Positions 1 through 6,677 of a stretch of DNA of 9,775 bases are shown in pieces. The position numbers and the translations under genes are program-made. Every line of letters starts with the position of its first letter. The stretch's first letter is position 1. Source of the stretch: Methanobacteriota archaeon (GTDB lineage: Archaea > Methanobacteriota > Methanobacteria > Methanobacteriales > Methanobacteriaceae); NCBI GenBank assembly GCA_023434825.1, contig JAEYSH010000001.1, forward strand, positions 1 to 9,775, given 5' to 3'. Under the pieces are notes generated by a model, which ran no database searches, had not been told where the DNA came from, and saw nothing but the letters and a program-made list of their open reading frames with translations.

Positions 1-578
1 GTTCCACCATGTTTCATATTTTTCCTGATGCTTCTTCTAATATCCGGTCTTTGTTTTTTAGCCTGTTTATATCGCCTAACTCTCTTTGTAGCTATTTTTT
101 TTCCAAGTTTCTGGCAAAGATCTACTAATTCCGGTTGAAGAGTATTTAATGTAGCAAGATTGCTTTTTAAAAGTTCCGAATTTCCTTTTCTGTTAGCATT
201 ATCACTTATATCATTTAGTGTATTTTTAAGGTAATCTATTTTATATTGCTGTCCTTTATCGCCAGAATCAAAATCAGATACTTTTTTGGTTGTTATAGAT
301 ACATTATACTTTTTAGGAAATGCTGCTCTGTATCCTGAACTGGATGGAAGCTCTTTTTCTTCTTTACCTTTATCAACGAATGCTTTATCATACAACTGGT
401 CAAATTTTTTTCTCTGGCGTTGATCTTTTAAATAAATAGAAGCTAATGCTTCTTTTAAGTTTCCATTATTATTTTTAATCAAAGGAGTTGCTTCACATGC
501 TAATTGAGTGCTTCTAATGCTTGCAGGGATTCCATTTTCCCGGAGAATTCCAGAAAATTTAACTATTTCATTTATCAT
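1..578 (-). CDS. VWA-domain CoxE-like protein, N-terminal part (runs off left edge)
   Basis: I translated this open frame by hand: it starts MINEIVKFSGILR and stays open for 192 codons to the window edge, so the 3' part is missing. The N-terminus resembles the helical region before the VWA domain in CoxE-like proteins. The last visible residues, a basic stretch ending RPDIRRSIRKNMKHGGT, match the motif that directly precedes the VWA domain in that family. The metal-binding MIDAS motif of the VWA domain should lie beyond the edge. The ATG is 7 bases after the stop of the MoxR gene, with no clear Shine-Dalgarno sequence, so translation is probably coupled. MoxR ATPase and VWA pairs are known as chaperone-like systems that remodel or mature target complexes; the target here is unknown. 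Family call fairly sure, function inferred. Confidence 0.75.
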   Translation of the reverse strand, partial: MINEIVKFSGILRENGIPASIRSTQLACEATPLIKNNNGNLKEALASIYLKDQRQRKKFDQLYDKAFVDKGKEEKELPSSSGYRAAFPKKYNVSITTKKVSDFDSGDKGQQYKIDYLKNTLNDISDNANRKGNSELLKSNLATLNTLQPELVDLCQKLGKKIATKRVRRYKQAKKQRPDIRRSIRKNMKHGG

Positions 579-585
579 TTAAATC

Positions 586-1437
586 TTATTTTAGCTTTAA
601 ATTATCCAGAACTTTCTTTCTATCATCTTCATTTTTAATGACTACATTTATAGTCTGTTTAAGAGAATCTGTATCCAGTTCATCCTTATTGAATATCATT
701 AAGCTTCTAACCCAGTCCACAGTGGCTCTAATTGATGGATTTTTAGTAATATTAAGGTTTCTTATTTTCTGTATTGCCTTAACAACGCTTTTAACAAGAT
801 TTAAAGATGCATCAGGAACATGGGATTTTACAATTTCTACTTCTCTTTCAAATGCAGGATAATCTATGAATAAATATAAACAACGATCTTTTGTTTCATC
901 AAGGAGCTGTCTTTGGGAATTTGAAGTCATTATGACCATTAAATCATTATTTAATTCAAATGTTCCAAGATCATTTACTGTTATTTGTTTCTCTCCGAGT
1001 GCTTGAAGCAGGAAACTCTCTACTTCTTCATCAGCCTTGTCAATTTCATCAATTAATATTACTGATGGTTTTTCATTCATAAAAGCAGATAAGAGCGGTC
1101 TTTTAATGAAAAAATCTTCCCTGAAAACGTCATCTTCACTTTTCTTTATTTTGGACATTTCAAGACTTAAAAGCTGCTTTTGATAATTCCATTCACCAAC
1201 AATTTGTTCAAAAGTAATCCCTTCATAACATTGTATTCTGAAAAAATCTCTTTCAAATGCCTTTGAAATTGCTTTTGATAATTCCGTTTTACCGGTTCCG
1301 GGCGGACCTTCAATTAATATTGGTTTTTTAAGTGAAAGAGCTAAAAAAACTACTGTAATTATATTATCATCAGGAATGTAATTATTTTGAGTTAAAACGT
1401 CATCCACGTGAGTTATATCTAAATTTATCTCAGACAT
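586..1437 (-). CDS. MoxR-family AAA+ ATPase
   Basis: This 283-residue protein is a single AAA+ module of the MoxR group, of about the usual length or slightly short. Visible motifs in order are Walker A GPPGTGKT (residues 44-51), Walker B VILIDEID (126-133), sensor 1 around MTSN (170-173), a likely arginine finger near ETKDRC (181-186), and the lid segment with a sensor-2 type arginine in PSIRATVDW (234-242). It has no signal peptide or membrane segment and should be cytosolic. The ATG is preceded by AAGGTGATC, a strong match to the archaeal 16S rRNA tail, which supports this start. The next gene, 7 bases downstream, encodes its likely VWA partner. MoxR proteins usually use ATP to remodel a partner complex, often a metalloenzyme; the substrate cannot be read from this window. 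Confidence 0.9.
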   Translation of the reverse strand: MSEINLDITHVDDVLTQNNYIPDDNIITVVFLALSLKKPILIEGPPGTGKTELSKAISKAFERDFFRIQCYEGITFEQIVGEWNYQKQLLSLEMSKIKKSEDDVFREDFFIKRPLLSAFMNEKPSVILIDEIDKADEEVESFLLQALGEKQITVNDLGTFELNNDLMVIMTSNSQRQLLDETKDRCLYLFIDYPAFEREVEIVKSHVPDASLNLVKSVVKAIQKIRNLNITKNPSIRATVDWVRSLMIFNKDELDTDSLKQTINVVIKNEDDRKKVLDNLKLK

Positions 1438-1520
1438 TAGATCACCTTATCGATTCTTTTTATAAATATTATTCCATTCATCTTACTAATTTTTGCTGAC
1501 ATTTTGCAAATGATGAAAAT

Positions 1521-1530
1521 TTTTTATATT
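1521..1530 (-). promoter_or_regulatory. Candidate TATA box for the MoxR-VWA operon
   Basis: The minus strand reads AATATAAAAA here, about 85 bases before the MoxR start, which would put transcription start near 1500 with a leader of about 60 bases. A second TATA-like stretch, TATTTATAAAAAG near 1457-1469, is too close to the gene to leave the Shine-Dalgarno sequence (1441-1448) in the message. The gap 1438-1557 holds nothing else I can support. Confidence 0.3.
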
Positions 1531-1557
1531 AAACATCCTCATTTTAGATTCTATTTC

Positions 1558-2199
1558 TTAATCAATTAACAATATAGCCATTGGAGTAGGATCACTTTCA
1601 GAGTTAAATTTTAGTTCCATTCCTGCATTTTCTGCTGTTTTTATTAAATTTATACCCACAGCTTCAGCAGCAAAACGTGCTATCATGGGATTACGGCATA
1701 TACCTGTTTTTACATCGCATTCTTCACAAAGCATGCATTTTCCGCCAAAAAATGCCGTAGCTAATGCATATCCCCTATTAAAAGCGGCTCTTTCAAGTTC
1801 TAAGAGATCCATTAAAGAATTTTTATAATGATCTGAAAAATCTTGAAAAACCATTGATGATATTTTATCAACATCCTGATAATTATTCCATAATCTAACT
1901 GACTTTTTTCCTTTATTTTCCATTTTATATTTCAATTTTAACTCTTCAGACATATCCAAAGGCTTAACTTTAATAATCATGGCAAATTTGTAGTCATTTA
2001 ACATCTTTCGAAATTCATCTACACTTGGAGCATATGGAGGGCATCTAAGACATTGCCCATAATGAGGACATCCCGTCATACATTTTAGACGCACCCTGTC
2101 CTCTAAAACTACTTCACCTGCAGGGATAATTTTTGCTCCCCTATGCCCCATCTCTAAAGTCAATTTCTCTAAAAATTTATAATCTTCTATTTCTTGCAT
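1558..2199 (-). CDS. DUF2284 predicted metal-binding protein
   Basis: This 213-residue protein belongs to the DUF2284 family, recognisable from the segment CMTGCPHYGQCLRCPPYAP. It has two four-cysteine clusters: Cys40, 44, 50, 53 (CX3CX5CX2C) and Cys155, 158, 161, 168 (CX2CX2CX6C). Such spacing suggests iron-sulfur or zinc binding, with the second cluster ferredoxin-like. No catalytic role is established for the family, so a redox or electron-carrier role is only inference. The open frame extends eight codons upstream to 2223, but a perfect GGAGGT at 2206-2211 lies six bases before the ATG at 2199, which fixes the start there. It follows the CMD-like gene with a gap of about 130 bases that has its own promoter-like sequence, so it may be transcribed alone. 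Confidence 0.8.
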   Translation of the reverse strand: MQEIEDYKFLEKLTLEMGHRGAKIIPAGEVVLEDRVRLKCMTGCPHYGQCLRCPPYAPSVDEFRKMLNDYKFAMIIKVKPLDMSEELKLKYKMENKGKKSVRLWNNYQDVDKISSMVFQDFSDHYKNSLMDLLELERAAFNRGYALATAFFGGKCMLCEECDVKTGICRNPMIARFAAEAVGINLIKTAENAGMELKFNSESDPTPMAILLID

Positions 2200-2273
2200 T
2201 TTTTTACCTCCAAACACATTCAAAATTCAAGAATTTCAATTTCACTATTTTATCCTATAGATATCAACTCATG

Positions 2274-2296
2274 ACTAAATTATAAACCAGTTTAGT
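2274..2296 (-). promoter_or_regulatory. Candidate promoter with inverted repeat ACTAAA-N11-TTTAGT
   Basis: The gap between the CMD-like gene and the DUF2284 gene contains a TATA-like TTTATAATTT (minus strand, about 2278-2287) lying inside six-base inverted arms at 2274-2279 and 2291-2296. A repressor on this site would block TBP. A second TATA-like stretch, AAATATATTTA, lies near 2301-2311. The arms are short and AT-rich, so chance is possible. Confidence 0.3.
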
Positions 2297-2330
2297 TTGA
2301 TAAATATATTTTTAAGCATCAAATAGCTTT

Positions 2331-2684
2331 TTAAGCAGATTTTTCATTTTCTATCTCATCTAAGCATTTTAAAAGGTTATTCCGGACTATTGTGTATGAT
2401 GGTGCTCCTCCAAATTTTATTCCGATACTCGCGGCTTCTATGATTTCTTCTCTTGTAGCTCCCGCAGAAATAGCATTATTTATAGAAAGAACCATACAAG
2501 GAACACATTTAGTAGCTATAGCTGCCGTAACACTCATTATCCATTTATATTTTATACTCAAAGCTCCATCTTTATAATAATAGCTTGCCATTTCCATAAA
2601 TCCATTATAAAGATCAAGAGCTTCTTCTTCCAGGCGTTTTTCATCAATTGCTTTATTTTCTAAAAATTTTTCCAAAGAATTCAT
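2331..2684 (-). CDS. Carboxymuconolactone decarboxylase-like (AhpD-like fold) protein
   Basis: This 117-residue protein has the single-domain CMD/AhpD-like form. The key segment is KCVPCMVLSINNAISAGATR, where Cys60 and Cys63 form the CxxC redox pair, followed by the typical AGAT(R/K)EE turn and a helix ending in GGAPSYTI. In most family members a histidine sits four residues after the second cysteine; here that position is Ser67, so the usual cysteine-activating histidine is absent. Small CMD proteins are often thiol-based peroxide-defence or redox proteins, and many annotated ones are not decarboxylases. The open frame reaches 2711, but AGGTGA at 2689-2694 sits five bases before the ATG at 2684, so I take that as the start. 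It lies downstream of the ABC permease, separated by about 185 bases, and is probably a separate unit. Confidence 0.82.
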   Translation of the reverse strand: MNSLEKFLENKAIDEKRLEEEALDLYNGFMEMASYYYKDGALSIKYKWIMSVTAAIATKCVPCMVLSINNAISAGATREEIIEAASIGIKFGGAPSYTIVRNNLLKCLDEIENEKSA

Positions 2685-2752
2685 ATCTTCACCTACCATT
2701 TTCCTATACATTGATTTTTAAATGATAATAATACTTTTCATGTTATTCTCAG

Positions 2753-2842
2753 GCTTATCTTACCCAAATACATAATCCCTAAAGGAGGCGGTTGAAATAA
2801 TCCCCATAAAGGAACAAAAATTGCCCACCCTCCAAGATAAGC
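2753..2842. other. Structured intergenic element, possible small RNA
   Basis: This 90-bp stretch is bounded by perfect nine-base inverted repeats, GCTTATCTT (2753-2761) and AAGATAAGC (2834-2842). A second pair, GGAGG (2784-2788) and CCTCC (2829-2833), nests inside and directly abuts the right outer arm. On the plus strand CGGUU (2789-2793) can pair with AAUUG (2819-2823) using wobbles. It also holds two imperfect direct repeats, ATAATCCCTAAAGGA (2772-2786) and ATAATCCCCATAAAGGA (2797-2813). By my count 37 of 90 bases are G or C, well above the surrounding intergenic DNA, a classic sign of RNA genes in AT-rich archaea. I could not match it to a known riboswitch, tRNA or box C/D or H/ACA RNA. 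A permease 3'-end structure or a small mobile-element remnant is also possible. The rest of the gap (2685-2870) shows nothing clear. Confidence 0.35.
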
Positions 2843-2870
2843 TCAAAAATCTCATTTATAAGGGAAAAAC

Positions 2871-3962
2871 TTAATCCTCCTTCCAGTTAAATGTTGCTAC
2901 TCCAACACCAAACAGTAAGATTCCAAGTCCACCAATAATAGCAAGGTTAGTAAGAGCATCCCCAGTATTACCTGTAATCATAGAGCTCCTAAGGCCTTCA
3001 CTTAGATAAGTTAATGGAGAAACAGCAGCTAAATACTGTAAAAACCATGGCAAATTATCTACCGGTATGAAAGTGTTTGATACAAACATTAACGGGAAAT
3101 TTATGGCCATAGTGGCGTTTATAGCCGATTCACCATCCTTAGCATAATTAGCAATGATTATACCCAAACCTGCAAAGAGAGCAGTTCCTGTAATCACCAA
3201 TAACACCGTTATAATGTCAATATTTGGATTAATACCAAATACTAACCATGCTACAAACATAGCTAAAGCCAGTGTAAGAATTACAATAATAGTCCATGTG
3301 ATTATTCGAGCACCAATCCATTTCATATTAGAAAATGGAGTAGTGGCCAGTTTTCGAAAAACTCCATTATCTCTAAGCGTAGTTATAGATGCTACTGCCA
3401 TGTTAATTGCAGACATGATAGCAATAGCCAGGATTCCTGGAAGAAGGAAGTCAAAATAGCTCATTCCAGATGAAGCAGTTTCTTGTGAAGTTACTGTGAT
3501 AACTTCTTTTGCATTAGCTATTTTCAAGTTAAAAGTATCAATAACTTGCTGTACAATTGATATTGCAGCCATTGATGAAGATTTAGATTTATCGTAATAG
3601 ATTGACACCCCCGCGCTGGAATTACTGCCTAAGGTTGCTGTAGCAACATTTTTTGCGAATTCTGGAGGTATTTCCAGGTAAGCAGGTATTTTACCATCTT
3701 TTAACATCTGCGGAAGATCCTTATCTGACCCATCCTTAAGTTCAACTGCTCCTGTGGAATTAATAGCTTGAATTAATGAATTAGAGGCCTGCGATGCATC
3801 ATTATCCACATAATAAAGGGTTATATCGCTGGATTGCCCCCCAAAGATGTATCCAAACAATAGAAATAGAATGATTGGAAAGACAAATATCCAGAATGCC
3901 ACTGGCTTGTTACGGAAGTATTGTTTCAAAGTGTACCTAATATCAGTAGTAACCCCCGCCAT
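2871..3962 (-). CDS. ABC-2 type transporter permease
   Basis: This 363-residue membrane protein is the permease of an ABC-2 exporter. It has a cytosolic N-terminus, a first membrane helix (about 21-41), a large outside loop (42-168) and a cluster of five further helices (about 169-192, 216-243, 249-272, 284-305 and 336-358). That layout, with the VSPLTYLSEGLR segment before the last helix, is typical of the ABC-2 membrane family and of exporters for drugs or lipid-like compounds. Its ATG follows the ATPase stop directly (TAA then ATG), with GGAGGAAAA before it inside the ATPase gene, so the two proteins are translated together and probably form a dimer-of-dimers pump. The substrate cannot be read from sequence; the TetR and hydrolase neighbours suggest a toxic or hydrophobic small molecule. 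Confidence 0.9.
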   Translation of the reverse strand: MAGVTTDIRYTLKQYFRNKPVAFWIFVFPIILFLLFGYIFGGQSSDITLYYVDNDASQASNSLIQAINSTGAVELKDGSDKDLPQMLKDGKIPAYLEIPPEFAKNVATATLGSNSSAGVSIYYDKSKSSSMAAISIVQQVIDTFNLKIANAKEVITVTSQETASSGMSYFDFLLPGILAIAIMSAINMAVASITTLRDNGVFRKLATTPFSNMKWIGARIITWTIIVILTLALAMFVAWLVFGINPNIDIITVLLVITGTALFAGLGIIIANYAKDGESAINATMAINFPLMFVSNTFIPVDNLPWFLQYLAAVSPLTYLSEGLRSSMITGNTGDALTNLAIIGGLGILLFGVGVATFNWKED

Positions 3963-4892
3963 TTATTTTCCTCCATTGACTAGTTTTTCACCAGTTAAAT
4001 TCAAAAATACATCTTCCAGAGTTGCTTTTTCCACATAAAGTTCTTTACATGTGAATTCACCCGCGTTGATTATACTTACAGCCTGAGATATACTTTTCAT
4101 TCCATCTCCTTCAGGCAGTTTAGCAAATATGTCGTTTCCCCTGATTGTGCAATCAGGAATTTCAGCAACTAGCTCATCTATTGCGCTTGAACTACATTCT
4201 CTAATAATCAGTGTGTTTCCTCCACCAAAACGGTTAATCAAGTCTTCAGAAGTTCCTTCAGCAATGATTTTCCCTTTATGCAGAACACATACATGATCGG
4301 CGAGATAATATGCTTCATCCATATAGTGAGTTGTAAGGAAAACTGTCTTACCTTTATCTTTTAGTTCCCTTACTGCATCCCATACATCTCTCCTTGCCTT
4401 TGGATCAAGTCCAGTGCTGGGCTCATCTAGAAAAACTATTTCAGGGTCATTAACAAGAGATATAGCTATTCCAACACGTTGTTTTAATCCACCGGATAGA
4501 TCTTTAAACAATGTGTCTCGTTTGTCTTTCAATCCCAACATATTAACAAGGCCGCATACTTCAATATGTTTTGGATACATTTGAGCAAAATAATCAATAT
4601 TTTCGTAGACAGTCAACCATTCAAAAGCACTGAAATCCTGTGGAAGCACACCAATGTTCTTTTTTATCTTCATTTCATCTTTTTTTAGGTTATATCCCAG
4701 AATTTTTATAGATCCTGCAGTGGAACTTTTAAGACATTCAAGTATTTCCACTGTTGTTGTTTTTCCTGCGCCATTAGGACCTAAAAAGGCAAACACTTCA
4801 CCTTTTCTGATGTTAAATGATATATTATTTACAGCAGTGAAATCACCGTATTTTTTGACCAGTGATTTCACTTCAATTACGTTTTCTGACAT
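3963..4892 (-). CDS. ABC transporter ATP-binding protein (DrrA-like group)
   Basis: This 309-residue ATPase drives the adjacent permease. All expected motifs are intact: Walker A GPNGAGKT (38-45), Q-loop Gln85, signature LSGGLKQR (132-139), Walker B IVFLDEPS (152-159), D-loop GLD (161-163) and switch histidine His189 in LTTHYMDEA. The C-terminal 80 or so residues form the accessory domain common in drug and polyketide exporters of this group, ending with the usual LEDVFLNLTG segment. The start ATG has a modest AAGGAA upstream. The promoter region just upstream carries a TATA box and a palindrome resembling the operators in front of the hydrolase genes, so the exporter is probably a separate transcription unit under the same TetR repressor. 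It acts at the inner face of the cell membrane. Confidence 0.93.
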   Translation of the reverse strand: MSENVIEVKSLVKKYGDFTAVNNISFNIRKGEVFAFLGPNGAGKTTTVEILECLKSSTAGSIKILGYNLKKDEMKIKKNIGVLPQDFSAFEWLTVYENIDYFAQMYPKHIEVCGLVNMLGLKDKRDTLFKDLSGGLKQRVGIAISLVNDPEIVFLDEPSTGLDPKARRDVWDAVRELKDKGKTVFLTTHYMDEAYYLADHVCVLHKGKIIAEGTSEDLINRFGGGNTLIIRECSSSAIDELVAEIPDCTIRGNDIFAKLPEGDGMKSISQAVSIINAGEFTCKELYVEKATLEDVFLNLTGEKLVNGGK

Positions 4893-4918
4893 TTTTTGTT
4901 CCTTATAATTTTGAATTT

Positions 4919-4931
4919 TAACTGATAGTTA
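4919..4931. promoter_or_regulatory. Candidate TetR operator TAACTGATAGTTA of the ABC exporter
   Basis: This 13-bp palindrome is the core of a 17-bp perfect inverted repeat (4917-4933, arms TTTAACT and AGTTAAA around GAT). It fits the pattern TAACWnnnWGTTA shared with the three sites upstream of the hydrolases. Its centre lies about 17 bp downstream of the exporter TATA centre, just before the expected transcription start, a position suited to repression. Confidence 0.6.
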
Positions 4932-4936
4932 AATGG

Positions 4937-4946
4937 TTATATATAT
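4937..4946 (-). promoter_or_regulatory. TATA box of the ABC exporter operon
   Basis: The minus strand reads ATATATATAA here, about 45-55 bases upstream of the ATPase ATG. An archaeal start about 25 bases further on would fall near 4917, giving a short leader of roughly 25 bases that contains the weak AAGGAA ribosome site. Confidence 0.5.
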
Positions 4947-5029
4947 GTTTCTTAAAATCATCTTATTTTGAATTTTATAAAAGGTGAAGCCCTTATATGT
5001 TATAATTAATCATTAAATTTGATTTTTTT

Positions 5030-5094
5030 ATCAATAGCACCTTCACCCGTACTCCGTAATACATGTTTATATCATTTACTTTCACTGTAGGCAT
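5030..5094 (-). pseudogene. Remnant of a third alpha/beta-hydrolase paralogue (5' end only)
   Basis: Read from the ATG at 5094, this stretch encodes MPTVKVNDINMYYGV, closely matching the starts of the two intact paralogues (MPIIKVGDINMYYEV and MSKVKIGDINMYYEV). A ribosome-site-like AAGGGGGAT lies just upstream. After about 15 codons the frame is broken by small deletions; the DNA still shares GGTGAAGGTG with paralogue 1, then similarity fades near 5030 and the frame ends in AT-rich DNA. The rest of the gene is missing and the exporter promoter follows. This shows the array once held at least three copies, or that a duplication was cut short. The rest of the 4893-5121 gap holds the exporter promoter and operator and the former end of hydrolase 2. 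Confidence 0.75.
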
Positions 5095-5121
5095 GAATAT
5101 CCCCCTTAGCATCAATTTCTT

Positions 5122-5835
5122 TCAGAAATTCAAGTGCCGGCCAATAAGTAATTCAGGCTTTATTGCTGAAAAAAAGTGATCTTCTTCAACAAGAATGAGT
5201 TTTGATCCTTTTATTCCTGCTGCAAGTTCTTCCGTTAATTCCATTGGTACAAATTGGTCTTTTGTACCATTCACTATTAAAGTCGGAACTTTAATATGAT
5301 TCAGCTGTTTTCGACCATCAAAATCTCTTACTGCTTTGACCTGTCTAAGAAATGATTCTGGATTTGGAGGATATTTTTGCATAAATATTATTCCCGATTC
5401 CTGGAGCATTTTTTCCCTTAAATCAGGATTTTCCAGTGAAGTATCTGTTAGTGATTTAAGTGAATCGGGTAAATTCGCAGCAGCAACATTTAAAATTAAG
5501 CTTTTGACCTTTTCAGGATATTTAATAGCTATTACCTGTGCTATACGTGACCCCATAGAAGTACCAAGGAAATGGGCACTTTTTATTCCAATTTCGTTCA
5601 ATAGCCCTATTGTATCTTCTGCCATCATTTCAATAGAATAAGGAATATCCGGCATATCAGTTCTGCCTACTCCCCTGTTATCTAAGGCTATAACCCTGTA
5701 TTTTTTTGCAAATTCGTTTATAACACTGTATGCCGAGGTAATTTCAACCCCCATCCCCTGAATGATTACCAATGGCTCACCATCACCTAGTACTTCATAA
5801 TACATATTAATATCGCCTATTTTCACTTTTGACAT
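5122..5835 (-). CDS. Alpha/beta-fold hydrolase, paralogue 2, with frameshifted C-terminus
   Basis: This 237-residue protein is an alpha/beta-fold hydrolase. The nucleophile elbow is GTSMG with Ser93, the likely acid is Asp193 in NGTKDQF, and the histidine is His220 in EEDHFF. It is a tandem paralogue of the gene just upstream, sharing blocks such as GDINMYYEVLG and MAEDTIGL. The ATG at 5835, with AAAGGAGTGA before it, aligns with the paralogue; the frame itself extends nine codons further. The C-terminus is odd: after KPELLIG it reads RHLNF and stops. One base inserted near 5137-5143 restores PALEFLKEID and continues to a stop at 5072, which would give 254 residues and match LLIDPVLDFLEGI of paralogue 1. 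The triad is intact, so it may still work, but the last helix is damaged. A sequencing error is the alternative. Confidence 0.82.
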   Translation of the reverse strand: MSKVKIGDINMYYEVLGDGEPLVIIQGMGVEITSAYSVINEFAKKYRVIALDNRGVGRTDMPDIPYSIEMMAEDTIGLLNEIGIKSAHFLGTSMGSRIAQVIAIKYPEKVKSLILNVAAANLPDSLKSLTDTSLENPDLREKMLQESGIIFMQKYPPNPESFLRQVKAVRDFDGRKQLNHIKVPTLIVNGTKDQFVPMELTEELAAGIKGSKLILVEEDHFFSAIKPELLIGRHLNF

Positions 5836-5870
5836 TATATTCACTCCTTTTAAAATACACATTTGGCCTT

Positions 5871-6578
5871 TTAATCAGATTCTATTCCTTCCAGAAAATC
5901 AAGAACAGGGTCAATCAGCAATTTCGGTTCCATAATGGCAAAAAAATGGTCCCCTTCAACTATAACTAATCTAGAACCATCTATGCCTGATTCAAGCTCC
6001 ATACTATACTCCATCGAAGAAATAGGATCTTCTTTAGCATTTATAATAATTGTAGGTGCATTAATTTTGTTTAGTTGATCTCTAATGTCGAAATTTCTCT
6101 CTGCTTGGAGCTGTCTGATGAAAGATTCAGAAGTTGGAGGATATTTTTGTGTAAACATGATTTCTGCATCATTAAGCAATTTTTCGTCCGAAATTGATTT
6201 AAATGAATCTGAAAAACGAGCTGATGCAACGTTTAAAACTAAACTCCTTACTTTTTCAGGAAATGATACTGAAATTAATTGTGCTATAAAACTGCCCATA
6301 GAAATACCAAGCAAATGAGCATTTTTTATTCCAAGTGCATCCATAAGCCCTATTGTATCTTCTGCCATCATTTCCATCGTATAAGGAATATCAGGTTTGT
6401 CAGTCCTACCAGCACCGCGATTATCAAAGCTTATTACTTGATATTTCTGAGCTAATCCAGATGCAACTGAATTCCATACACTAAGTTCCGAACCTAACCC
6501 TCCAATCAAAATAAGGGGTTCACCTTCACCTAGTACTTCATAATACATGTTAATATCTCCTACTTTAATTATTGGCAT
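5871..6578 (-). CDS. Alpha/beta-fold hydrolase, paralogue 1
   Basis: This 235-residue protein is an intact alpha/beta-fold hydrolase, likely cytosolic. The segment PLILIGGLGSELSVW (21-35) holds the oxyanion region, GISMG (91-95) the nucleophile Ser93, Asp184 or the preceding Glu the acid, and His211 in GDHFF the catalytic base. The cap region (about 120-165) is small. The family covers esterases, lactonases, epoxide hydrolases and C-C hydrolases, so the substrate cannot be named. The start is fixed by a near-perfect AAAGGAGGT eight bases upstream of the ATG. It is the first gene after the triple operator, downstream of the TetR gene, and is followed 35 bases later by its paralogue; the two are almost surely one message. 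The place between repressor and exporter points to breakdown of a compound sensed by the repressor. Confidence 0.92.
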   Translation of the reverse strand: MPIIKVGDINMYYEVLGEGEPLILIGGLGSELSVWNSVASGLAQKYQVISFDNRGAGRTDKPDIPYTMEMMAEDTIGLMDALGIKNAHLLGISMGSFIAQLISVSFPEKVRSLVLNVASARFSDSFKSISDEKLLNDAEIMFTQKYPPTSESFIRQLQAERNFDIRDQLNKINAPTIIINAKEDPISSMEYSMELESGIDGSRLVIVEGDHFFAIMEPKLLIDPVLDFLEGIESD

Positions 6579-6677
6579 TTAATATTACCTCCTTTGGACA
6601 GAAATGAATATTTCCATCATTTTTGATTTATCGATTTTTTTTTGTCATGGAGATCTCAATGGTTTACCTGAAATTTT

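Noticed and set aside
2309..2336. Repeated GCTTAAAAA units and an AAGC/GCTT stem after the CMD-like gene as a terminator.
   Set aside because: The stem is only four base pairs and is not followed by a T run in the direction of transcription.
2753..2842. Whether the structured element is a fluoride, TPP or other known riboswitch.
   Set aside because: A CTGAGA string just beyond the element on the minus strand recalls TPP sensors, but the other conserved blocks are missing, and it lies upstream of the likely CMD promoter rather than in a clear leader.
3154..3459. Plus-strand open frame opposite the ABC permease.
   Set aside because: It is the antisense of membrane-helix codons and has no ribosome site; the permease is clear.
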